A stretch of 28,268 bases of DNA from F23-B02 sp045601285 (lineage in GTDB: Bacteria; Bacillota; Clostridia; Oscillospirales; Oscillospiraceae), in NCBI GenBank assembly GCA_045601285.1, contig JAZRZJ010000001.1, positions 1 to 28,268 on the forward strand, written 5' to 3'. The notes under the pieces were generated by a model. That model was not told the DNA's origin, made no database searches, and worked only from the letters and a program-made list of their open reading frames with translations. This document shows positions 7,627 through 15,400 of this stretch, in pieces (position 1 is the stretch's first letter; each line of letters opens with the position of its first letter). The position numbers and the translations under genes were made by a program.

Positions 7627-8730
7627 TTACGCTCTGAGCTTAATGGGAAGGATCATGAACTTGAAGCTGTCGTTTTCATCGGCGGGAATAATTACGCAGG
7701 GGGAGGAGGCGGTGTTGAGGCAGATCTTCAGCTCATCAGCGGGTGCCGCCTTCAGCGCGTCCATGAGATAACGGTCGTTGAAGCCGATTTCAAGCTCCTC
7801 ACCGTTACCCTCGCATATGCAAACGTCCTCGGCCTTGCCGATGGGGGTATTGCAGAGGCAGTCAATTATGCCGTCGCCGAAGGTCATGCGCACGGGGTTT
7901 CTCGTCTTGTCGTCAACAATAAGGGAAACACGGTCAACGGCGCGCTGAAGCTCGCTGCGGTTTACGCCCACCTCATACTTGAAGTTTTCCGGAACCGCCT
8001 TTCTGTAATTGAGGAAGTCGCCTTCAAGACGGCGGGTCACAACAACGTTATTTCCCATGGTGAAGGAAATGTGACTTCCGCCAACGGAAACCGTAATCAT
8101 CTCTTCCTCATCGTTGGAGCAGATTTTTTCAATATCGCTGAGAGCCGTTCCGGGAACGATAAATTCGTTGTTGCCCTCACCCTCGATTTTTTCGCGGCGG
8201 AGAGCAAGACGGAAGCCGTCCACGGAAACAAGTGTGAGAATGCCGTCCTTAATCTCAAACATTGAGCCTGTATATACGGGACGGCTGTCGTTGTCGCTTA
8301 CGGCAAAGATGCTCTGGTTTATCATCTTTTTCAGAACAGCCTGAGAAATCGTGTAGCTCTGAAGTCCTTCAACGGAGGGAAGCTCGGGATATTTTTCGGA
8401 ATCCATGCCCATGAAAACGAACTCGGTCTTTCCGCACTTGACGGAGGTCGTATTCTTTTCGTCCGAGGTGACGGTTACAAGACCGTCGGGCAGACGGCGT
8501 ACCATTTCGCCAAAAAGCTTTGCGTTAAGAACGACGGAGCCGGGCTCGGTTACGTCGGCCTCTGCTTTTGAATAAATTCCTTTTTTGAGGTCATAGCCCG
8601 TAACGCGCAGGCATTCGCCCGCTTCAAGCAGAAGTCCCTCCAGCTCTTCAATGGGGCTTTTGCTTGCGGTTGCTCTGGAGCTTATATTTACTGCGCTCTG
8701 AAGAAGATATTTTTCGCATGTGAATTTCAT
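7627..8730 (-). CDS. dnaN: DNA polymerase III sliding clamp (beta subunit)
   Basis: The clamp encircles DNA and tethers polymerase and repair factors. The protein has 367 residues, normal for the family, with three clamp folds in order. The start MKFTCEKYLLQSAVNISSRA and the C-terminal MILPIKLR are typical; the latter lines the partner-binding pocket. The core stretch SRPVYTGSMFEIKDGILTLV is also standard. The ATG at 8730 has GGGAGGA upstream. It lies downstream of dnaA across the origin region and is probably co-transcribed with dnaA or from a promoter in the AT-rich gap. Confidence 0.98.
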   Translation of the reverse strand: MKFTCEKYLLQSAVNISSRATASKSPIEELEGLLLEAGECLRVTGYDLKKGIYSKAEADVTEPGSVVLNAKLFGEMVRRLPDGLVTVTSDEKNTTSVKCGKTEFVFMGMDSEKYPELPSVEGLQSYTISQAVLKKMINQSIFAVSDNDSRPVYTGSMFEIKDGILTLVSVDGFRLALRREKIEGEGNNEFIVPGTALSDIEKICSNDEEEMITVSVGGSHISFTMGNNVVVTRRLEGDFLNYRKAVPENFKYEVGVNRSELQRAVDRVSLIVDDKTRNPVRMTFGDGIIDCLCNTPIGKAEDVCICEGNGEELEIGFNDRYLMDALKAAPADELKICLNTASSPCVIIPADENDSFKFMILPIKLRA

Positions 8731-8969
8731 TTTTAATGTCCTCCCGATTTATAAAACGAATGATTAATATATAAATAAATAATTTTTAGGTAGCAGTAGC
8801 AGTAGTAGTACGAAAAACTGTTGAAAAGTCCCGCAAAGCATTGATAATGCTGAAAAAACGGTGTTTACAAAAATGTTGGAAATCCTGAGGTTTTACACAC
8901 AGGCTTCGGACACTTTTTTTCATGAACAGCTTTCAACACACAATCCACAGACTTTCAACGAAAATTTGT
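8731..8969. other. Probable chromosomal replication origin (oriC) in the dnaA-dnaN gap
   Basis: From left to right the 239-bp gap holds an AT-only-like block (about 8750-8788), a run of TAG/CAG triplets (8787-8811), and a set of DnaA-box-like 9-mers. These are TTTTCAACA on the minus strand at 8819-8827 (7/9 to TTATCCACA), TTTTACACA at 8891-8899, and CAATCCACA at 8941-8949 (7/9). A small GCATT/AATGC hairpin lies at 8838-8850. The order of unwinding element, trios and boxes fits the basal unwinding system described in Firmicutes. No perfect TTATCCACA is present. Confidence 0.8.
8787..8811 (+). promoter_or_regulatory. DnaA-trio array of the origin
   Basis: Read 5'-3' on the plus strand the triplets are TAG, one G, then TAG CAG TAG CAG TAG TAG TAC. 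Read 3'-5' from the DnaA-box side this is the repeated GAT motif by which DnaA filaments engage single strand, with the central A constant. The boxes lie to the right and the AT-rich region to the left, the required polarity. Confidence 0.75.
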
Positions 8970-10298
8970 TCAAATAATTACGGCGTTGATATTGCTCGTA
9001 ATATCGCGAATGGTAATGGACATCTGGGGATCGGACTGAATGAGCTCCTCGATTTTTTTGATGGAGGCAAGAACGGTGGTGTGATTTCTGCCCTCGTATT
9101 CGGTGCCTATGTCCTTAAGGGAAAGATTTGTCAGCGTGCGGATAAGATACATGGAGATCTGACGCGCCATGGCGGTATTCTTGCTTCGGTTCTGACCGCG
9201 CAGATCCTCCTCGTTGAGAGAATAGTAGCGTGCGGTTTCACGGATAATGTGCTGGGGAGAGGGAATAAAGGTGCCGATGCGGATAACGTCCTTGATAGCG
9301 CGCTTCACGGCGGCGGTGTCAATGGTGCTGTCAAGTATTTCCTTGTATGCCGTGAGACGCTTGACGACACCCTCGATCTGACGAACGTTGGAGGTGATGG
9401 TTTCCGCGATATAGTTCACAGCGTCATCGTCAAGCACAAGACCGAGCTGTGCGGCTTTTGTGCGGGTGATGACCATTCTGGTTTCAATATCGGGCGGCTG
9501 AATATCCACCAGCAGACCGCCTTCAAAGCGGGTGCGAAGTCTGTCCTCAAGAAGACTCATCTCCATGGGGGGACGGTCGGAGGTGATTACTATCTGATGA
9601 TTTGCCTCATAAATATTGTTGAAGGTGTGGAAGAACTCCTCCTGAGTGGACTGCTTGCCGGCGATGAACTGAATATCGTCCACAAGGAAAAGGTCGGCGT
9701 TGCGGTACTTCATGCGAAACTCCTCGCCGCTGCCTTCCTTGATTGCCTTTAGCAGTTGGTTTGTAAACTCGTCACCCTTGATGTAAACGATGTTTGCCGC
9801 GGGATTTTTCTCATGAATTGCCTGACCTATGGCAAGCAGAAGGTGGGTTTTTCCGAGACCGGAGTTGCCGTATATAAAAAGGGGATTGTAAACGCTGCCC
9901 GGCTTTTCCGCAACCGCAACGGCGGCGGCATGGGCAAAGCGGTTTGAGTTGCCGACTATGAAGCGGTCAAAGGTGTAGCCCGCCATTTCGGGAAGCGGGT
10001 CGTTGTTCAGCTTGCCGTTTTTGTAGTCCGTAAGCTCCTCGCCCGCAAGCACAACAAGATTGAACTCCGTGGAAAAAATATCCGTCAGCGCAGATTTGAT
10101 AGTGTCGGCAAAGCGGGAAAGAATGATGCTGCGCTTGAAGCCCGACGGTGTGTAAATCACGAAATCGGAGCCGTTTATTTCAACGGGAACGCAGGCGGAA
10201 AACCATGTGGACATGGCAGTTGCCGTGAGGTTTTCACCTATAATGTCCAGCACCGCTCCCCATATATCGTTGATGGAATTTACGTTGTCAACGTTCAT
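8970..10298 (-). CDS. dnaA: Chromosomal replication initiator DnaA
   Basis: DnaA binds DnaA boxes in oriC, opens the DNA and helps load helicase. The protein has 442 residues, normal for the family. N-terminal domain I covers about 8-85. The AAA+ domain starts at FDRFIVGNSNRFAHAAA; the Walker A is GNSGLGKTH (about residues 144-152), the Walker B is LFLVDDIQFI, and sensor motif LRTRFEGGL follows. The DNA-binding domain IV has the signature EGRNHTTVLASIKKI near the C-terminus. The ATG has AAGAGGTG upstream. A good sigma-A promoter lies 50-80 nt upstream. Confidence 0.98.
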   Translation of the reverse strand: MNVDNVNSINDIWGAVLDIIGENLTATAMSTWFSACVPVEINGSDFVIYTPSGFKRSIILSRFADTIKSALTDIFSTEFNLVVLAGEELTDYKNGKLNNDPLPEMAGYTFDRFIVGNSNRFAHAAAVAVAEKPGSVYNPLFIYGNSGLGKTHLLLAIGQAIHEKNPAANIVYIKGDEFTNQLLKAIKEGSGEEFRMKYRNADLFLVDDIQFIAGKQSTQEEFFHTFNNIYEANHQIVITSDRPPMEMSLLEDRLRTRFEGGLLVDIQPPDIETRMVITRTKAAQLGLVLDDDAVNYIAETITSNVRQIEGVVKRLTAYKEILDSTIDTAAVKRAIKDVIRIGTFIPSPQHIIRETARYYSLNEEDLRGQNRSKNTAMARQISMYLIRTLTNLSLKDIGTEYEGRNHTTVLASIKKIEELIQSDPQMSITIRDITSNINAVII

Positions 10299-10350
10299 AA
10301 AAATGCACCTCTTTGTTTTAAGACACAGTTACGCAATATTAATCCGATTA

Positions 10351-10379
10351 ATTATAACATTATAAGCAGCAATATGCAA
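10351..10379 (-). promoter_or_regulatory. Predicted sigma-A promoter of dnaA
   Basis: On the minus strand TTGCAT (10374-10379) and TATAAT (10351-10356) are exactly 17 nt apart. This predicts a leader of roughly 45 nt ahead of the dnaA start at 10298. The surrounding 10320-10450 is very AT-rich; no convincing DnaA box is visible in it. Confidence 0.7.
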
Positions 10380-10449
10380 TATTATATATTAATAAAGTAT
10401 ATAAATTATTATAGGGTTCTAATGAAATAACATAGAGATTAACATTTTC

Positions 10450-10478
10450 TTGACAATTTAATTAATGAATGATATGCT
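10450..10478 (+). promoter_or_regulatory. Predicted sigma-A promoter of sstT
   Basis: TTGACA (10450-10455, a perfect -35) and TATGCT (10473-10478) are 17 nt apart, with the sstT start 45 nt further on. It diverges from the dnaA promoter about 70 bp away, so the two share one AT-rich control region. Confidence 0.7.
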
Positions 10479-10522
10479 CTTTTCTGTTCATAAATTAGAA
10501 ACAAATCGAAAGGAAAGTATTT

Positions 10523-11749
10523 ATGAAAAATATTTACGCAAAGTACAACAGCGTAAGCCTCGTACTCCGCATTGTCATCGGTCTCGTCATCGGTGCCGTA
10601 CTCGCTCTGCTTGTTCCCGAACAGGCTTGGATCGGCATCTTCGGTGACATCTTTGTCGGCGCTCTGAAGGCAATCGCACCTATCCTCGTTTTCGTGCTGG
10701 TTTCCAGCGCACTTGCACAGTCCCGTCAGAAGATGGGCGCTCAGTTCGGCTCCGTTGTCGTTCTGTACCTCATCTCCACCTTCATGGCAGCTGTCATTGC
10801 CGTCTGCGCAAGCTTCATTTTCCCTGTTGATATTACCATTAAGGGTGTTGAAGCTGCTGCACAGGAAGCTCCCGACAGCATCGGCTCCATCTTCCAGGGT
10901 CTCCTGGGCAACATCGTTGCCAACCCCGTTGCATCCATGGCAAATGCAAACTACCTGGGCATTCTGTTTTGGGCAGTTGTTCTGGGCCTCTTCCTCCGCA
11001 AGGCAGGCGAGAGCACCAAGCAGTTCCTCGCTGACGCTGCCGACGCTGTTTCCGACGCTGTCCGCTTCGTAATCAGCTTCGCTCCCTTCGGTATCATGGG
11101 TCTGGTCTTTGCCGCAGTTTCCACCAGCGGTCTGGAAATCTTCACCGAGTACGGCACCCTGCTCATCATCCTCGTAGGCTGCATGCTGGTTTCCGCTCTG
11201 GTCGTAAACCCCATCATGACCTTCATCTGCACCCGCAAGAATCCCTATCCTCTGGTCTTCAAGTGCCTGAAGGAAAGCGGACTCACCGCATTCTTCACCC
11301 GCAGCTCTGCTGCTAACATTCCCGTCAACATGAAGCTCTGCGAGAGCCTCGGTCTTGACAGAGAGTTCTACTCCGTATCCATTCCTCTCGGCGCAACCGT
11401 CAACATGGCAGGCGCAGCAGTCACCATCACCACTATGACCATGGCAGCTGTACATACTATGGGTATTGAGGTCAACTTCGCAACCGCAATCCTGCTGTCC
11501 GTCATGGCAGCTCTGGGCGCCTGCGGTGCTTCCGGTGTTGCCGGCGGCTCCCTGCTCCTTATCCCCATGGCCTGCTCCCTCTTCGGCATCGGCAACGATA
11601 TCGCAATGCAGGTCGTCGGCGTCGGCTTCATCATCGGTGTTATTCAGGACTCCGTTGAAACCGCCGTCAACTCCTCCTCCGACGCACTGTTCACCGCAGT
11701 TGCCGAGTTCCGTCAGCGTCGTCTGAAGGGCGAGAAGGTTGAGTACTGA
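10523..11749 (+). CDS. sstT: Serine/threonine:Na+ symporter SstT
   Basis: A 408-residue member of the dicarboxylate/amino acid:cation symporter family, closest in look to SstT, which imports L-serine and L-threonine with sodium. It has about eight membrane helices. Family landmarks are FFTRSSAANIPVNMKLCESL (from about residue 257), the following SIPLGATVNMAGAAVTITTM (sodium- and substrate-binding region), ACGASGVAGGSLLLIPMA, and the GVIQDSVETAVNSSSDALF segment. AAAGGAAAG is 8 nt upstream of the ATG. Codons are strongly biased to C-ending forms, more than in its neighbours, which suggests high expression. It is a single-gene unit with its own promoter and terminator. Confidence 0.92.
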   Translation: MKNIYAKYNSVSLVLRIVIGLVIGAVLALLVPEQAWIGIFGDIFVGALKAIAPILVFVLVSSALAQSRQKMGAQFGSVVVLYLISTFMAAVIAVCASFIFPVDITIKGVEAAAQEAPDSIGSIFQGLLGNIVANPVASMANANYLGILFWAVVLGLFLRKAGESTKQFLADAADAVSDAVRFVISFAPFGIMGLVFAAVSTSGLEIFTEYGTLLIILVGCMLVSALVVNPIMTFICTRKNPYPLVFKCLKESGLTAFFTRSSAANIPVNMKLCESLGLDREFYSVSIPLGATVNMAGAAVTITTMTMAAVHTMGIEVNFATAILLSVMAALGACGASGVAGGSLLLIPMACSLFGIGNDIAMQVVGVGFIIGVIQDSVETAVNSSSDALFTAVAEFRQRRLKGEKVEY

Positions 11750-11775
11750 TTTTAATTTATATTTTAAATTCAAAA

Positions 11776-11805
11776 GACACCGCATCGATGATGCGGTGTC
11801 TTTTT
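11776..11805 (+). terminator. Rho-independent terminator of sstT
   Basis: A perfect 11-bp stem GACACCGCATC/GATGCGGTGTC with a 3-nt loop is followed by five T. It lies 27 nt after the sstT stop. The preceding AAAA could let it act weakly on the other strand too. Confidence 0.92.
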
Positions 11806-11828
11806 GCTGTTTCAAGAAACAAAGCCGT

Positions 11829-11908
11829 GTCATTCTGAGCGAAGCGAAGAATGCCCTTATTACGCTTACCGCAGGGGATTCTTCGTCGCTGCCGCTCCTC
11901 AGAATGAC
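11829..11908. repeat. Imperfect inverted repeat of the GTCATTCTGAGCGAAG family
   Basis: The left arm GTCATTCTGAGCGAAGCGAA (to about 11852) is the imperfect reverse complement of the right arm starting ATTCTTCGTCGCTGCCGC at 11878 and ending CTCAGAATGAC. The right arm alone recurs at about 12112-12143 and 12301-12333. This unit type is familiar as a dispersed element in many bacterial genomes. Confidence 0.75.
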
Positions 11909-11995
11909 AGGGGTTTTGAAGTTTGCCGTAGGGCGGGGGCTTGCTCCCGCCGCAGATTGACACCGCAGCTAAAATGCGGAGCAATGTGGGGAACA

Positions 11996-12143
11996 GAATC
12001 CCCAAGTCGCCTGCGGCGACAAGGCCGCCCCCCCCCCCTTTGTCCCCTGCCGCGCCATTTCTCCCCGCTGGGGAGAATCTTCCCTTTAACAAGGGGGACA
12101 TGAGCAGTGCGGATTCTTCGTCGCTGCGCTCCTCGGAATGACA
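11996..12143. repeat. Composite repeat copy with C11 tract
   Basis: Begins GAATCCCCAAGTCGCCTGCG, a form of the GGGGGATT/CAGTC module of 2954-3077. It continues through the C-tract and CCCTTTAACAAGGGGGACAT, and ends with TGAGCAGTGCGGATTCTTCG...CTCGGAATGACA. The middle about 50 nt is unlike the other copies. Confidence 0.65.
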
Positions 12144-12240
12144 CGTTTATTTTGTTGACAGGCGTGCGTTCCTCGCCCCTGCGATGTGCGAAGCACGTTT
12201 ATTACCTCTTCGCGTTTCACTATTACCTATTACTTTAAGT

Positions 12241-12335
12241 GAATCCCCCAGTCGCCTGCGGCGACAGCCCCCTTTAACAAGGGGGCCATGAGCAGTGCGG
12301 ATTCCCACGTCGCTGTCGCTCCTCGGAATGACAAC
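12241..12335. repeat. Composite repeat copy (half element plus GGAATGAC arm)
   Basis: GAATCCCCCAGTCGCCTGCG, GCGACAGCCCCCTTTAACAA and GGGGGCCATGAGCAGTGCGG are followed by a diverged CGTCGCTGTCGCTCCTCGGA arm. It is nearly a direct repeat of the outer parts of 11996-12143 and shares the CCCCCTTTAACAAGGGGG stem type with the copies flanking gyrB. Confidence 0.7.
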
Positions 12336-12365
12336 CTTTTAAATATACTTATCCCTAATTTCCCC

Positions 12366-12394
12366 TTGAAGTTGCGTGATTTTGGTTATATAAT
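12366..12394 (+). promoter_or_regulatory. Predicted sigma-A promoter of mfd (leaderless arrangement)
   Basis: TTGAAG (12366-12371), 17 nt, and a perfect TATAAT (12389-12394). Transcription would begin near 12401, two or three bases before the mfd ATG at 12404. Confidence 0.65.
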
Positions 12395-12403
12395 AAATCA
12401 CCT

Positions 12404-15400
12404 ATGAAAACTCTTACAAAGGCGATTTTAGAGAATAAGGAAGCAGCCGCCCTCCCCTCACTGCTGGAGAGCGGAGGACTTCCCGCGCTCATTTCGGGAC
12501 TTTCAAATGTCCACCGCGTGCATCTTGCCGCCGCGCTGTATGCGGAGCTTAAAAAGCCGCTGTTTGTTATCTGTCCCGATGAGGCCTCGGCGGACAGCTT
12601 CCGCCGTGACCTTGAAGCCTTTACGGGCGAAGAGGTGCTTCTTTTAAACGCCCGTGACTATACCTTCTATTCCACGGTTGCGGCCTCGCGTCAGGCGGAG
12701 CAGCAGCGCATTTTTACTCTGGACAGACTGGCAGGCGGAGAAGCTTCAATCTGCGTTGCCACCGTTGCCGCGCTTCTGCAGAGAAGCATTCCCCCCGAGA
12801 CGCTGCAAAAGGCGGCATTCACCGTCACCGACGGCGGCGAATGCCCTCCAGATGAGTTGGAAAAGGCACTTCTGCGCAACGGCTATACCCGCACCGAGCA
12901 GGTTGAGGGCACGGGACAGTTTGCCCGCCGAGGCGGTATTCTGGATTTCTTCTCCCCCATGTATCCCGAGCCCGTAAGAATAGAATTCTGGGGCGACGAT
13001 ATAGACTCCATGGGCTTTTTCGATGTTTCCACACAGCGCCGCACAGACGCGGTGAGCGAGGTTTGCATACTTCCTGCGGCGGAATCCCTTGTGCCGCTTG
13101 CAAAAAACGGTCAGACGGCGCTGTGCGCCGCTCTGGATACCATGGCGGAAAGCTGTGAGAGGAAGAAAAACAGCGAACAGCAGCGGGCGCTTGCCGCCAC
13201 TCTGCGTCAGGACGCGGAAAAAATCCGGAGCGGAATACGCCTTGCGGACACCGACCGCTATATGCCGCTTCTTTATGACGAGGCCTACGGCTTTGACTAT
13301 ATCCCCTTTGACTCCCTTGTGATTTTCGACCAGCCCGCAAGAGCCGCCGACAGAGCGAAGTCCTACACGAAAATTCTGGGCGAGGACATCTCCGCCCTGA
13401 TTAAAAAGGGCATTATTGCCGCAACTGCGGAGCGCTTCCGCATGGACTGGGACAGCTTCTGCCGTCGCCTTGCGGATTTCCCCGTTTACATGGCGGACGC
13501 CTTCACCGTGGGCAGATACCCCATTGAGCCGAAAACGCTTTGCTCAATCCCTGCGAAGCAGCTTCCGTCTTATGCGGGAAGCGCAAAAACCGCCTGCGAC
13601 GATGTGGGAATTTATCTGAAGCAGGGCTGCCGTGTGCTTGTGCTTGCGGGCGATGAGCGCCGTGCCGAAACCCTGCAGAATTTCTTTAAGGAAAACGGCG
13701 TAAAGGCCCTGCTGTATCCCGAGCTGAAGGAGCTTCCCGCTCCGGAAAGCTGCGTCATTTCCGTGGGTTCTCTCTCCGCGGGCATGGAATACCCCGGGCT
13801 TCGCCTTGCGGTCATAACCGACTCCCAGCTTCAGCGCGTCCGCAAAAGCGAAAAGAAGAGAAAGAAAACCCCCTCAAACCAGCAGAGAATAAGCTCCTAC
13901 GCCGACCTTTCCGCAGGTGACCTCGTGGTGCATGAAGCCCACGGCATAGGCCGCTTTGCAGGCATCGTTCAGATGAAGGTCGACGGCTTTGAAAAGGACT
14001 ATATAAAAATCTGCTACGCGGGCACGGACACGCTTTACGTTCCCGCAACCCAGCTTGACATGGTGACGAAGTATCTCGGAGCGGGTGAGGACAAGCCCGT
14101 CAAGCTGTCAAAAATGGGCGGCACCGAGTGGAGCCGTGTTCGCACAAGGGCAAAAAGCGCCGCAAAGGACATGGCGAAAAAGCTCATTGCCCTCTATGCC
14201 GAGCGCCTGCGTCTTCCGGGCTACGCATTTTCTCCCGATGCACCCTGGCAGGCGGAATTTGAGGACAACTTCGGCTATACCGAAACCGATGACCAGCTAA
14301 GGTGCATCGCGGAAATCAAGGCGGATATGGAGTCTCCCGTTCCCATGGACAGACTTCTCTGCGGCGATGTGGGCTACGGCAAAACCGAGGTTGCGCTCCG
14401 TGCCGCCATGAAGTGCATTTTAGACAACAGACAGGCGGCGATTTTAGTACCCACGACGGTGCTTGCACAGCAGCATTACCAGACCGCCGTGCAGAGATTT
14501 TTCGGCTTCCCCGTTACCGTTGAGGTACTGAGCCGATTCAGAACGCCTGCTCAGATATCAAAAACCCTCACAGACCTTAAAAGCGGACGCTGCGACCTTG
14601 TCATCGGCACCCACAGACTTCTTCAGAAGGACGTGAAGTTCAAGGACTTGGGGCTTCTCATCGTCGATGAGGAGCAGCGCTTCGGTGTAACCCACAAGGA
14701 GTATATTAAGGAAATGAGCCGCGGCATCGACGTGCTTACGCTTTCCGCAACGCCCATTCCCAGAACGCTGAACATGGCGCTTTCGGGCATACGCGATATG
14801 TCCACGATCGACGAGCCGCCTCAGGACAGACTTCCCGTTCAGACCTTCGTCATGGAGCATGACTGGGGCATGGTTACAGACGCCATAAGCCGTGAGATTG
14901 CCCGCGGCGGTCAGGTTTACTATCTGCATAACCGCATTGAAAACATCGAGCGCACGGCCCTTAAGCTGAAGGCCATGCTGGAGGAAAGCTGCGGCGAGGT
15001 TTCCGTGGGAGTTGCCCACGGACAGATGGACAGGGATATGCTTGCCTCCGTCATGGAGGAGGTCTCCGAGGGCAAAATTCAGGTGCTTGTCTGCACAACG
15101 ATTATCGAAACGGGCATCGACATTCCCAACGTCAACACCCTCATCATCGAGGACGCGGACAAAATGGGCCTTGCCCAGCTTCATCAGATACGCGGCCGAG
15201 TGGGACGCTCCACAAGACGCGCTTCCGCCTATCTCACCTTCCGTGAAAACAAGGTGCTGACTGAGGTGGCGGAAAAGCGCCTCACGGCAATACGGGAGTA
15301 TGCGGAGTTCGGCTCGGGCTTTAAGATTGCCATGCGTGACCTTGAGATTCGCGGCGCGGGAAATCTTCTGGGTGCGGAGCAGTCGGGCCACATGATTTCC

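Larger units (their letters stand above)
11806..12365. repeat. Gene-free island of dispersed repeats between sstT and mfd
   Basis: No plausible gene is present in this ~560-bp stretch. It is a mosaic of short repeat units, given separately below, plus a GGCGGG...CCCGCC hairpin at about 11930-11952 and a tract of eleven C at 12028-12038. The stretch 12145-12240 shows nothing recognisable. Confidence 0.75.

Noticed and set aside
10320..10450. Second origin segment upstream of dnaA
   Set aside because: AT-rich, but no DnaA boxes or trios could be found; it is explained by two divergent promoters.
10439..11833. 464-codon open frame on the minus strand opposite sstT
   Set aside because: It is Cys/Asp/Glu/Gly-rich low-quality protein with no domain, arises from the C-ending codons of sstT, and runs over the sstT promoter and terminator.
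11806..12365. CRISPR array
   Set aside because: Repeats are palindromic, unequal in length, irregularly spaced and joined end to end, with no unique uniform spacers.
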